From Cystobacter ferrugineus (GTDB lineage: Bacteria; Myxococcota; Myxococcia; Myxococcales; Myxococcaceae), in NCBI RefSeq assembly GCF_001887355.1, contig NZ_MPIN01000024.1, positions 1 through 64,000 on the forward strand: DNA of 64,000 nt, read 5' to 3'. The notes beneath the pieces were generated by a model that was given only the letters and a program-made list of their open reading frames with translations, was not told where the DNA came from and did not search any database. Shown here in pieces: positions 29,106-38,219 of this stretch (its first letter is position 1; the number at the start of each line of letters is the position of its first letter). Position numbers and translations under genes: made by a program.

Positions 29106-31034
29106 ATGAGATCGACTCATTCGGGATGGGTGCGCCGGACGGGGCGCCTGGTATGCGCGTCCCTGACCACGCTCACGCTCTCCGCTTGCACGGGTGAGCC
29201 CGGAGCCCCGGGGTCCCCGGGGCCTCAGGGTCCGGCCGGCCAGAGCAAGTCGCTCAGCTTCACTCCGGTCAATGCCGCGCGCACCCAGGAAGAGAAGAGG
29301 GCCGTCTACGCCAGCCCCAAGGCGAACGTGAACGGGAAGGAGGTCTCCCTCGGTTACGAAACCGTGCTGCGCTCCGGTCAGCCCCTGGGCGAGCACATCT
29401 TCGGGCGCATGATCCAGAAGGATGGTGGCCCGGTGAAGAACACGGATGGCTCGGACTTCATCTCCCCGTCCAACGACTTCTCGGCGCTCATCCAGAAGGG
29501 CAACAGGCTCTTCGAGCTCACCCAGTTCGAGACCACGCCCGCGTCGATGTACCTCTCCGAGCTGCGCCAGGATCCCGACGGAAAGCTCACCGCCATCAGC
29601 ACCCGCCCCATCGACTTCTCGAGCGTGCAGGGCTACTGGACTCCCTGCGCGGGCAGCGTGTCCCCCTGGAACACCAACTTGAGCAGCGAGGAGTACCCGA
29701 CGGACGCGCGCGTCTATGAGAGCGCGGCCTCGGTGAGCGCGCTCACCCAGGCGGAGCGCTCGATGCTGCGCTACTGGGGGCTGGATCCGGCCACCGCCTC
29801 CATCGCCGAGGCCAAGGCCGTCTACTCCCCCTACCGCTATGGCTATGTGGTCGAGGTCTCGGTCGACGACTCGGGCGCCACGACCGTCGCCAAGCACTAC
29901 GCGGCGGGCCGGCGGGCACTCGAGCTCGCCTATGTGATGCCGGATCGCAAGACCGTCTACTTGAGCGACGATGGCAGCAACGACGGCTTCTACATGTTCG
30001 TGGCGACGCGGCCGGGAGACCTGTCCGAGGGACAGCTCTACGCGGCGCGGTGGTTCCAGACCACCCCATCGGGCCAGCCCTCGGGCCGGGCGGACATCTA
30101 CTGGTTGCCCCTGGGCCCCAGCGCGACGGACGCGGAGGTGAAGGCGCTGATCGAGGGTGGCATCCAGTTCTCCCACATCTTCGAGACCGAGCCCCAGGCC
30201 AGCGATGGCTCCTGCCCGAACGTGGCCTCCGGGTTCCGCGCCATCAACACGGAGACTGGCCGCGAGTGCTTGCGGCTCAAGCCCGGTCAGGAGCTGGCGG
30301 CCTCGCGCCTGGAGAGCCGCCGGTACGCGGCCTACGTCGGAGCCACCACCGAGTTCCGCAAGACCGAGGGAATCACGTACAACCCCGCCGCCCACCGGCT
30401 CTACGTGTCCTTCAGCGAGCTGAACCACGGCATGATCAACGATCCGACGGGCAAGGATCTGGGTGGAGGCAATCACATCCAGGTCGCCCGCAACGATTGT
30501 GGCGCGGTCTACGAGATGGTCGTCTCGTCCAATGTGGCCGTTGGCAGTGACTATGTCGTCGAGTCCGCCGCGCCGCTCGTCGAGGGCATGTGGCTGAAGG
30601 CGCCCGGCGCCAGCCTCTACCCGAGCAACAGCCCCTTCTACGATCCCACCTTCACGTCCGTGGACAGCAACGGGATCTCCAATCCGGGGACCGTGAACGT
30701 CTGCAGCGTGAATGGCATCGCCAATCCCGACAACCTGTCCTTCATCAACGGGTACGACACGCTGCTCATCGGCGAGGACTCCGTCGATGGCCATCAGAAC
30801 GACATGGTGTGGGCCTACAACATCGTCACGCGGGAGCTGACCCGCATCTTCTCCGCCCCCTATGGCTCGGAGACGACGGGCGTCTACTTCTACCCGGACA
30901 TCAACGGCTACGCGTACATCAAGGCCCAGGTCCAGCACCCCTATGGGGAGTCCGACATCGAGAAGGCGGGGACCGATGCGAGCGTGAAGCAGTCGTACAC
31001 CGGCTACATCGGCCCGTTCCCGGCGATGAACTGA
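29106..31034 (+). CDS. PhoX-like (DUF839) lipoprotein
   Basis: A 642-residue exported protein. The leader ends in a lipobox (LSACT) and is followed by a short collagen-like Gly-x-x stretch (GEPGAPGSPGPQGPAGQ). The rest resembles the DUF839/PhoX beta-propeller family of Ca/Fe-dependent phosphatases: GYETVLRSGQPLG, EYPTDARVYES, SDDGSNDGFYMFVA and the C-terminal FSAPYGSETTGVYFYPD. PhoX itself is Tat-exported, whereas this one looks like a lipid-anchored Sec protein. Substrate and phosphatase activity are unproven. The dihaem cytochrome gene begins 21 bp downstream, so the two are probably one operon and a redox role is possible. Confidence 0.8.
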   Translation: MRSTHSGWVRRTGRLVCASLTTLTLSACTGEPGAPGSPGPQGPAGQSKSLSFTPVNAARTQEEKRAVYASPKANVNGKEVSLGYETVLRSGQPLGEHIFGRMIQKDGGPVKNTDGSDFISPSNDFSALIQKGNRLFELTQFETTPASMYLSELRQDPDGKLTAISTRPIDFSSVQGYWTPCAGSVSPWNTNLSSEEYPTDARVYESAASVSALTQAERSMLRYWGLDPATASIAEAKAVYSPYRYGYVVEVSVDDSGATTVAKHYAAGRRALELAYVMPDRKTVYLSDDGSNDGFYMFVATRPGDLSEGQLYAARWFQTTPSGQPSGRADIYWLPLGPSATDAEVKALIEGGIQFSHIFETEPQASDGSCPNVASGFRAINTETGRECLRLKPGQELAASRLESRRYAAYVGATTEFRKTEGITYNPAAHRLYVSFSELNHGMINDPTGKDLGGGNHIQVARNDCGAVYEMVVSSNVAVGSDYVVESAAPLVEGMWLKAPGASLYPSNSPFYDPTFTSVDSNGISNPGTVNVCSVNGIANPDNLSFINGYDTLLIGEDSVDGHQNDMVWAYNIVTRELTRIFSAPYGSETTGVYFYPDINGYAYIKAQVQHPYGESDIEKAGTDASVKQSYTGYIGPFPAMN

Positions 31035-31055
31035 GCACGCGGGGGAGCAGAAGAC

Positions 31056-32816
31056 ATGGGCCGCCGAAGGGCGACAGGCGTCGTGCTGGGGGTTGGGCTG
31101 CTCGTGGTTGGAGCGGCCCTCGTGTGGCGCTCGGGCGGCGCGCGACGCCCCGCGCCGACGCCCGTCGTCCAGATGCGCGAGGCGCTCGTGGCCTCCCTGC
31201 CGACGGACACGCGAGAGCCTCCACGGCTCTCGAATCCGGCCGCCTACCTGCCCGCGCAGTGCTACGCGGTTACTCAAGACTCACCTGGTGGCCGCACCCG
31301 CAACGGCTGCTTCGCGTGTCACCAGACTCCGCGCGCGCCCAACTTCGTCGAGGACGCCGAGGTCCAGACGGTCCTCTCGGTGGCGCGCTCCGCGGAGGAG
31401 AACCGTTGGACGAACCTCGTCCAGCCGCCACCTCCCGTCGAGCTGTCGGACGACGAGCTGCTGGCCTGGGTGCGGTCGAACAATTACGTGGATGAACGCG
31501 GCGGGCTCCGGCTCGCGGCGGCGCTGGCGCATCCGCCCGCCGCCTGGGATGGGAATGGCGATGGCCAGTGGGGCGGCTACACCCCGGACTGCTGGTTCGA
31601 GCCAGACTCCGAGGGCTTCGATCATTCTCCGGACGGGGCCATGACGGGCTGGCGGGCGTTCGCCTATGCCCCTTTTCCCGGCATGTTCTGGCCAACCAAC
31701 GGGAGCGCGGGTGACGTGTTCATCCGCCTTCCCGCGGCGTACCGGCGCGACTCGACCGGGCGCGAGAGCAAGGCCGTGTACCGCGTCAACCTCGCCATCC
31801 TGGAGGCATCCATCCGCCGGGTGGATGTGCCGCTACCGTCCACGGACGAGCGGGAACTCGGCTCGGATCTCGATGGGGACGGTGTGCTCGGCTCGGCGAC
31901 GCGCGTGGCCTTCGTGTGGCCGCCCAAGCCCGGACGCCTCTTCGGCTACGTGGGACAGGCGGCCGGGCTGGACCGGGCGCGCGAGGGCTGGCCCGCCGCT
32001 GGCCTCTTCCCGCGAGGTACCGAGTTCCTCCACAGCTTGCGCTACCTCGATGTGGAGGGAGGGCAGGTGCGCATGGCCGCCCGGATGAAGGAACTGCGTT
32101 ACATGAGGAAGACCCGCTGGTTGACGTACAGCGATCTCCAACTGGCGGCCGAGGCGGAAGCCCGGGAGAAGATGAAGCAGCCCGACACGCTGAAACTCGT
32201 GCTCGCGGATGTGGAGCGCGGGGTGGGAACGGGCACCGGTTGGCTGATGCAGGGCTTCATCGAGGACGCGCGTGGTGAGCTGCGCCCGCAGAACGTCGAG
32301 GAGACCGCTGCCTGCATTGGTTGCCATGGCGGCGTGGGGGCCACCACGGACAGCACCTTCAGCTTCGCGCGCAAGCTCGACCCGGGCTCGGCCTGGCAGG
32401 AGGGCTGGTACCACTGGGGGCGGCGAGGGCTGAAGGGGATTCCAGAGCCCAGGCGCGCCGATGGACAGGGTGAGTACGCTCACTGGCTCGCGCAGGTCGG
32501 GGCCGGAGACGACTATGGGAGCAACGACGAGGTCCAGGCCCGCTTCTTCCGGCGGGACGGGACGCTCCGGCCCGACGCGGTGAAGGCACTGACGAAGGAC
32601 ATCTCGGTGCTGCTCGTCCCCTCACCGCGCCGGGCGCTCCTGTTGGACCGGGCTACCCTGGCGCTGGTGAAGGCCCAGCGCTTCGAGCGCGGGCGGGATG
32701 TGGTGGTGGGGGCTCCTCCCAAGGTGAGGGCCCGGCTGGAGCAGGACGGAGCGACGGGCATCGACGAGCCCGTGCTCCCGGGTTGGGTAAGCCCGGCGAA
32801 GACCGCGGCTCGCTGA
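31056..32816 (+). CDS. Membrane-anchored dihaem c-type cytochrome
   Basis: A 586-residue protein with one N-terminal membrane helix (about residues 8-25) and two haem c motifs, CFACH near residue 87 and CIGCH near 424. The sequence between and after them has no familiar domain; acidic Asp-Gly repeats such as DGNGDGQWGG near 166 and DLDGDGVLG near 272 may bind calcium. The likely role is electron transfer on the periplasmic face. It follows the PhoX-like gene by 21 bp, so the two probably act together. I cannot name the family precisely. Confidence 0.75.
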   Translation: MGRRRATGVVLGVGLLVVGAALVWRSGGARRPAPTPVVQMREALVASLPTDTREPPRLSNPAAYLPAQCYAVTQDSPGGRTRNGCFACHQTPRAPNFVEDAEVQTVLSVARSAEENRWTNLVQPPPPVELSDDELLAWVRSNNYVDERGGLRLAAALAHPPAAWDGNGDGQWGGYTPDCWFEPDSEGFDHSPDGAMTGWRAFAYAPFPGMFWPTNGSAGDVFIRLPAAYRRDSTGRESKAVYRVNLAILEASIRRVDVPLPSTDERELGSDLDGDGVLGSATRVAFVWPPKPGRLFGYVGQAAGLDRAREGWPAAGLFPRGTEFLHSLRYLDVEGGQVRMAARMKELRYMRKTRWLTYSDLQLAAEAEAREKMKQPDTLKLVLADVERGVGTGTGWLMQGFIEDARGELRPQNVEETAACIGCHGGVGATTDSTFSFARKLDPGSAWQEGWYHWGRRGLKGIPEPRRADGQGEYAHWLAQVGAGDDYGSNDEVQARFFRRDGTLRPDAVKALTKDISVLLVPSPRRALLLDRATLALVKAQRFERGRDVVVGAPPKVRARLEQDGATGIDEPVLPGWVSPAKTAAR

Positions 32817-32892
32817 CCCGCGAAGCGCAACGGCGAGGCCGGGGGAATCACAGGAAGCCTATCGTGCGGTCATCGCACGTGTTCGTGTGCTC

Positions 32893-33600
32893 TCAGGGCC
32901 GCGCGCTGGAGCCGGAGATCACCACGTCGACACAGCCGTGGAATCGCTCATAGGTGTAGTGGTTGCGCCCCCACTCGGCGTAGATGACGTGGCGGCCCTC
33001 GCGCTGCGGCACGTTGCACGTGGTGTGGAAGAGCGAGTTGGCCTTGTCCGCGACCACCGCCGGATTGCCGGTGGGGTTCTTGTCGTTGTACTTGAGCACG
33101 CAGAACGCTTCCGTCTCGAAGTCGTCCCAGGTCAGGGGCTTGCCAACCTCATAGACGAAGCCGGGCTTGGTGATCCAGTAGCGGAACTCCTCGGTGTCAT
33201 CGTAATGCGGGCCCCAGGAGATGTTCCAGGTGATGGTGCGGGGACCAGGGCTGATGGTGCTGGTCGGCCAGTTGATGGACTTGTCCCAGGGCGTGGCACC
33301 GCCGCGCCAGGTCTCGCTGTTGAAGCCACAGACGTTCTGCGGCAGGGGGCTGACCACGGCCCGTCCCTGTGCGTGGGTGAGCACGCTCATGAATTGATAG
33401 CCGCCGGAGAAGTCATCGCGGAAGGCATCGGCGCACTCCGCGTACTCACCGGGTCTGCCCGTCTCATCCGGCTTGGTGAACGCGCCACAGTACCAGTTGC
33501 GCGAGGGCGGGTCCTGGATCAACCCGTGGCCGTGAGCAACCGAGGCGACTCCCAATGCCAGAGACAGGGTCAGCCACGTCTTCTTGATGTGCGTCTGCAT
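32893..33600 (-). CDS. AA10 lytic polysaccharide monooxygenase
   Basis: A 235-residue single-domain copper oxygenase. The ATG at 33600 is preceded by AAGGAG at good spacing. The signal peptide should be removed just before a His (AHG-HGLIQ; His25, or His23), creating the N-terminal histidine brace typical of AA10. The mature start GLIQDPPSRNWYCG is characteristic of chitin/cellulose-active members, and ISWGPHYDDTEEFRYWITKPGF carries the second copper His. Several Cys pairs suggest disulphides. It lacks an attached carbohydrate-binding module. It would cleave crystalline chitin or cellulose oxidatively outside the cell, which fits both fungal prey and plant debris. Confidence 0.92.
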   Translation of the reverse strand: MQTHIKKTWLTLSLALGVASVAHGHGLIQDPPSRNWYCGAFTKPDETGRPGEYAECADAFRDDFSGGYQFMSVLTHAQGRAVVSPLPQNVCGFNSETWRGGATPWDKSINWPTSTISPGPRTITWNISWGPHYDDTEEFRYWITKPGFVYEVGKPLTWDDFETEAFCVLKYNDKNPTGNPAVVADKANSLFHTTCNVPQREGRHVIYAEWGRNHYTYERFHGCVDVVISGSSARP

Positions 33601-34041
33601 GAGTTTTCTCCTTGGGGGACGACTGAGCCAAATACTGTTCATGGCGATGACATGTTCTTCTGGGGGGGACAACGCCATGAATGCACCACCGCCGCGTTGA
33701 GCTCCAAAGGCGAAGCGCTGACCGGCATGATTGAATAAGTCGTAATTCATGCCAAATGATATTTTCGTGGATTTGTTGGAGGGTAGACATTGCATCTCTG
33801 CTCGATTCTTTCGTGGATTCTGAATCCAGACTTCGCCGAGACGGCCGTGTCACGTGCTTGTTTCCAATCACTGCCAGACCGTTCCCTGGGGGGCGTGGCC
33901 TCTGTTCGTGAAGGTATCTTCCGGGCCGCCGCCGAGGGGCTCGGAGCGTGATAAAACTCCTCACGAGGAAGGATATGAGATTGTTCTCCGAGGCATATTC
34001 CCTCTTGCGACTGGGAGTTGTGGTTCATAATATTCCCAGCC
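33601..34041. promoter_or_regulatory. Divergent intergenic region, LPMO and tetR
   Basis: About 440 bp, AT-richer than the surroundings (for example near 33740-33790), between divergent genes. Both promoters must lie here. No clear palindrome, -35/-10 pair or sigma54 element was identified, and no gene is convincing. Confidence 0.4.
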
Positions 34042-34662
34042 ATGGGAAGAATATCGGGAGCGCGCAACCGCGATCATGAGGAGACGCGTTCGAGGCTCGC
34101 GCAGAGCCTCGCGCAGCAACTCCTCCTGGCGGGGGGCACGCACCCGAGCCTGCGGACGCTCGCGGAGGGCGCGGGGGTCGATCCTGGCACGCTGCGCCAC
34201 TACTTCGGTGATCGCCAGGGCGTGATGCAGGCCGCTTTCGGGCACCTGATGAAATTCGGACAGGAGCGCCAGGCCTGGGCGAAGAGCCTGGCGGAGCGTC
34301 CCGCGAGAGAGGCCTTCCACCACCTGCTGGAGCAGATCTCCGCGGCCTGGGCAGGCTCATTGGGTGGCATGCACGCCGCGGGCTTCGCCGAGGGCATGAG
34401 TGATTCGGAGCTGGGGCAGATCTACATCTCCTCCATCTTCGAGCCCACGCTCAACGCCATCGAGGAATTGCTCATCGTCTTCCACGCGCGCGGCGAGTTG
34501 TCGGTGCCGGATGCGCGGGTGGCGGGACTCGCGCTGTTGTCTCCGGTGCTGATGGCGCTCTTCCACCAGCACCAGTTGCACGGGCGCCGCTGCCGTCCGC
34601 TCGACCTGGCTGTCTTCATCGAGCGGCACCTGGACGGCTTCATGAAGGGCTACGCGAAGTAA
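34042..34662 (+). CDS. TetR-family transcriptional regulator
   Basis: A 206-residue TetR-type repressor. The N-terminal helix-turn-helix reads SLRTLAEGAGVDPGTLRHYFGDRQGVMQAAF (about residues 33-63), and the rest is a helical ligand domain. The ATG at 34042 is favoured over 34018. The divergent neighbour is the LPMO gene and the next gene downstream (31 bp) encodes a Cys-rich haem-motif lipoprotein; either could be its target. Ligand unknown. Confidence 0.88.
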   Translation: MGRISGARNRDHEETRSRLAQSLAQQLLLAGGTHPSLRTLAEGAGVDPGTLRHYFGDRQGVMQAAFGHLMKFGQERQAWAKSLAERPAREAFHHLLEQISAAWAGSLGGMHAAGFAEGMSDSELGQIYISSIFEPTLNAIEELLIVFHARGELSVPDARVAGLALLSPVLMALFHQHQLHGRRCRPLDLAVFIERHLDGFMKGYAK

Positions 34663-34692
34663 TCCAATGCCGTTCTCACCGGGAGTTCTCCA

Positions 34693-36075
34693 ATGGCCGC
34701 GTCGCGGTTGTTGTCGATGTGTGTCTTGTGGTCCGTCATCACGGGCTGTCAACCCAGGCAGGTGCCCCAGGTGCCGGACAAGATCGTGGGCCACTGCATC
34801 TACACGAACAAGTTCAGCGACGGCATGGAGTGCCGCGACTACGTCGGCGAGTGGACCGAGCAGGACGCGAAGGAGGACTGCGAGGATCAGGGCTCGACGG
34901 TCGTCCTGGGGTCGGCGTGTGGCATGGAGGAGCGGCTGGGCTACTGCTTCCTGGAGGAAGGTGACGAGCGGTGGACGCGCATCACGCTGCCAGGGGTGAA
35001 CCAGGAGAAGTGCGGTTCCATGCAGCGCGGGTGTGAGCTCTTCGGCGGTGGGGCGTTCGAGCCGGCGCCCGTCTGCGGGGGGAAGGTGGTGGACAGCGGA
35101 GACACGGGGCTGCCGACGTTCCAGCAGCCCGTGCTCTCGTGTGTGGACCCCAAGCCGGGGGAGCCGCCGGGCCAGTCGGAAGGGGGAAAGGTCTGCACGT
35201 GGGAGATGATCTCCGGAGCCACCGAGCCAGGCCGTCATTTCGATGACTACGCGAGCTGCGACCGCGTGCGGACCCAGCGTCCGTACTACGCGGTGCCGCC
35301 CGCCCCGAACGCGGAGCGGGAGGATCCGCGCATGAAGGACGCGGCGTACGCCACCGAGGTCGCCTGGGTGCGCACCCAGATCGAGGCGACGGCCTGTGTC
35401 TGCTGCCACTCGACGCGCGCGCCCAAGGGGACGTCCAACTGGTTCGTCGAGTCTCCGGGCAACTTCATCAACTCCTTCAACCCCCGTGGACTGGCCATGG
35501 GCGCCGGGTGGATCAGCACCGTGGGCTTCGGCGCCTACCCGCGCGAGCACAACAACGGCTTCTCGCGCGCGTCTCCGGAGCGTCCGCAGGACTCCATCTT
35601 CGTCACGACCGACCCCGAGCGGATGGCGCGCTTCTTCCAGTCCGAGCTCTTCCAGCGCGGCTTCAAGCGCGAGGATTTCGCCGATCAGCCGTACGGCGCG
35701 GGCCCCCTGGACGCTCAGCGCCTCTACCGGCCGGCGGCGTGCACGAATGGCGAGGGCGTCGACGCGCGGGGCCTCCTGCAGTGGCGAGGGGGCAAGGCCC
35801 GCTACGTGTACGTCCTCGAGCAGGAGAGCACCTCTCCGACGGTGCCGCCCAACCTCGACCTGCCCCAGGGCACGCTCTGGCGGCTCGACGCGTCCGCCGA
35901 GGGAGCGGGGGTGGAGGGTGGAACGGTGCGCTACGGAGTCGTCCCCGCCAGCATGTCACAGCGCTTGCCGGCGAGTGGCCAGCCTCCGGCGCTGACGCCG
36001 GGCAAGACGTATTACCTGTACGTGCTCGCCGACATCATCGTCCCCATCACCCGCTGTCTCTTCGTCGCGCCGTGA
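34693..36075 (+). CDS. Cys-rich lipoprotein with one haem c motif
   Basis: A 460-residue exported protein of unknown family. The leader ends in a lipobox-like ITGCQ (Cys19). The first 170 residues hold about 12 cysteines and may form several disulphides. A single CVCCHS motif near residue 234 matches CxxCH and could bind haem c. The following segment (GNFINSFNPRGLAMGAGW) is Gly/aromatic-rich, and the C-terminus (about 385-460) looks like an Ig-type beta domain. It begins 31 bp after tetR and may be in its operon. The function is not known; the CxxCH could also be a metal or disulphide site. Confidence 0.65.
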   Translation: MAASRLLSMCVLWSVITGCQPRQVPQVPDKIVGHCIYTNKFSDGMECRDYVGEWTEQDAKEDCEDQGSTVVLGSACGMEERLGYCFLEEGDERWTRITLPGVNQEKCGSMQRGCELFGGGAFEPAPVCGGKVVDSGDTGLPTFQQPVLSCVDPKPGEPPGQSEGGKVCTWEMISGATEPGRHFDDYASCDRVRTQRPYYAVPPAPNAEREDPRMKDAAYATEVAWVRTQIEATACVCCHSTRAPKGTSNWFVESPGNFINSFNPRGLAMGAGWISTVGFGAYPREHNNGFSRASPERPQDSIFVTTDPERMARFFQSELFQRGFKREDFADQPYGAGPLDAQRLYRPAACTNGEGVDARGLLQWRGGKARYVYVLEQESTSPTVPPNLDLPQGTLWRLDASAEGAGVEGGTVRYGVVPASMSQRLPASGQPPALTPGKTYYLYVLADIIVPITRCLFVAP

Positions 36076-36279
36076 CGGTCCTCCCGGGTTGATACCTGGA
36101 GCGAGCGGCCAGACGGCGCTGGGGCGCTTGTGCCTGTCGCCTTTCCGCCCCGAGTCTGGAGTCCAGACTCCGGACTCGCGGGCTGGCCCCTGAAGATTCC
36201 GGCCTGCTGTTGCGGTTCCGAGGGATTGCTCATTTGGGCCACAATGGCGTGTGGATTGCTCTTCCGCGCGACCGCACCC

Positions 36280-37866
36280 ATGACCTGGTTCTACGATCTG
36301 AAGATTTCCTCGAAGCTGGTTATCGCCTTCCTTTGTCTGAGCTCCCTCACCCTGGTGCTGGGCTTCCTGGCCATCCGCCAGATGGAGTCGATGGCCAAGG
36401 CGGCCGATGAGTTGACGGACAATCGCATACCGAGCCTGGTCTACGTCTCGGACGCGAACACGGACACCTCGGACTTCCTCATCGCCGGGGTGCAGCACGT
36501 CCTCTCGACGGATGACTCGGAGATGGCACAGCACGAGCGGAGGATGCGAGCCCAGCGGGAGGCCATCGAGCGGATCCTCGCCAGGTACGAGCCCCTCATC
36601 GTTCGCGAGGAGGAGCGGCGCCTGTACGAGGAGTTCAAGCGGCTCTGGGATGAGTTCCTGACGGAGTGCGACAAGGTCATCATGCACTCGCGGGCACACC
36701 AGAAGGACGAGGCCCGGCGGGTGATCCACGATCGCTCGCGGCGGGCCTACGTGGCCGCCAGGGAGAAGCTGGAGGCGTTGGTGGTCGCCATCCAGGTGTC
36801 CTCGAAGAGCGCGTCGGCGCGCTCGGATGCCACCTATATGAGTGCGCGCGGGTGGATCATCGGCGCCATGGCGGGCAGCTTCCTCCTCGGCCTGATCCTC
36901 AGCCTCTTCATCGCCCGGCTCATCTCCCGGCCGCTGAGCAGCGCGGTGCAGTTGGCGGATCGGATCGCCGAGGGCGACCTCACCGTGCGCATCTCCTCGA
37001 ACGCTCGGGACGAGACGGGCCGGTTGCTGGCGGCCCTGCAGCGCATGGTCCAGAACCTGGCCCAGGTGATTGGCGAGGTGCGGGAGGGGGCCAGCGCGCT
37101 CGCCTCCGCGTCGGCGCAGCTATCGTCCTCCTCGCAGCTTCTGTCGCAGGGCACCAGCGAGCAGGCCAGCAGTGTGGAGGAGACCACCTCCAGCCTGGAG
37201 CAGATAACGGCCAGCATCACCCAGAACCGTGACCATGGCCGGCAGATGGAGCGGATGTCCGCGCAGGGCGCACGGGATGCGCAGGAGAGCGGCGAGGTGG
37301 TGAAGGAGACGGTGGAGGCCATGGGCTCCATCGCGGAGAAGATCTCCATCATCGAGGAGATCGCCTACAAGACGAACCTGCTCGCGCTCAACGCGGCCAT
37401 CGAGGCGGCGAGGGCGGGAGAGCACGGCAAGGGCTTCGCGGTGGTGGCCACGGAGGTGCGCAAGCTGGCCGAGCGCAGCCAGACGGCGGCGCGGGAGATC
37501 TCGACGCTGGCCTCCCGCAGCGTGAAGGTGGCGGCGCGCTCGGGAGAGCTGTTGTCGGAGCTGGTGCCTTCTCTTCGCAAGACGGCGGACCTGGTGCAGG
37601 AGGTGGTGGCGGCCTCGGTGGAGCAGGCCAGCGGGGTGGGGCAGATCAACAAGGCGATGGCCCTCGTGGACCAGGTGACGCAACGCAATGCGTCGGCCTC
37701 CGAGGAGGTGGCGTCCACGGCGGAGGAACTCTCCTCCCAGGCGGAGGCGCTCAGCCAGCTCGTGTCCTTCTTCCGTGTGGGCAATGGCTCCGAGCGCGGA
37801 AGTGCTCCACCCAGGTCCCTCGCGCCCATGGGCTCCGCGGGGCATGGGCTGAACGTGGCCGCGTGA
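36280..37866 (+). CDS. Methyl-accepting chemotaxis protein
   Basis: A chemoreceptor of about 528 residues starting at ATG 36280. Membrane helices lie near residues 10-32 and 190-215, enclosing a roughly 160-residue helical periplasmic domain of the four-helix-bundle type. A HAMP domain follows ([21 protein letters not shown]). The signalling domain has the hairpin tip [32 protein letters not shown], diagnostic for MCPs. No C-terminal CheR-binding pentapeptide is seen. There are no che genes nearby, so it probably feeds a distant chemosensory cluster. Ligand unknown. Confidence 0.93.
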   Translation: MTWFYDLKISSKLVIAFLCLSSLTLVLGFLAIRQMESMAKAADELTDNRIPSLVYVSDANTDTSDFLIAGVQHVLSTDDSEMAQHERRMRAQREAIERILARYEPLIVREEERRLYEEFKRLWDEFLTECDKVIMHSRAHQKDEARRVIHDRSRRAYVAAREKLEALVVAIQVSSKSASARSDATYMSARGWIIGAMAGSFLLGLILSLFIARLISRPLSSAVQLADRIAEGDLTVRISSNARDETGRLLAALQRMVQNLAQVIGEVREGASALASASAQLSSSSQLLSQGTSEQASSVEETTSSLEQITASITQNRDHGRQMERMSAQGARDAQESGEVVKETVEAMGSIAEKISIIEEIAYKTNLLALNAAIEAARAGEHGKGFAVVATEVRKLAERSQTAAREISTLASRSVKVAARSGELLSELVPSLRKTADLVQEVVAASVEQASGVGQINKAMALVDQVTQRNASASEEVASTAEELSSQAEALSQLVSFFRVGNGSERGSAPPRSLAPMGSAGHGLNVAA

Positions 37867-38219
37867 AGTGTCGATGGGGGAGAAGACGGTCGGTGGAGTG
37901 GCTTTTCACCCGTTTACTTCAATCCAGACACTCCACGCGCCGCTTCGTCCCGCGATGAGCGCTTCTCGCCGCGGAGCCATCACGTCTTCGCGAAGCTGTG
38001 TCACGAATGGGAACACGGTTCTCGGCCCTGACTGAGAACCTACAACCACGGCGAAAATCGACACGGTGTGTCAAGCCAATCTGGCGCACCGTGACGCTGA
38101 AATCTCAGTTCCAGTTCGTTTTTCCTGGTTTTTACAGCTTGTCACTCCCACAGTGCGAGAGCGGTATAAAACGTTTAACCCGGTCTGGTTTTTGGACCAG
38201 GTTGAATGGTTCCAATCGC
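37867..38219. promoter_or_regulatory. Upstream region of the GH74 gene
   Basis: About 350 bp, AT-richer from 38090 on. It contains two inverted repeats that could be operators: GGTTCTC-N10-GAGAACC (38017-38040) and CTGGT-N6-ACCAG near 38185-38200, 20-35 bp before the start codon. No coding sequence is convincing. Confidence 0.4.

Noticed and set aside
28887-31277. 796-codon minus-strand open frame
   Set aside because: Shadow of the PhoX-like gene; no motif and no start signal.
33765-33800. TTGGAGG...TTGCA as a sigma54 promoter
   Set aside because: GG and GC are 12 bp apart rather than 10, and the -24 element is poor.
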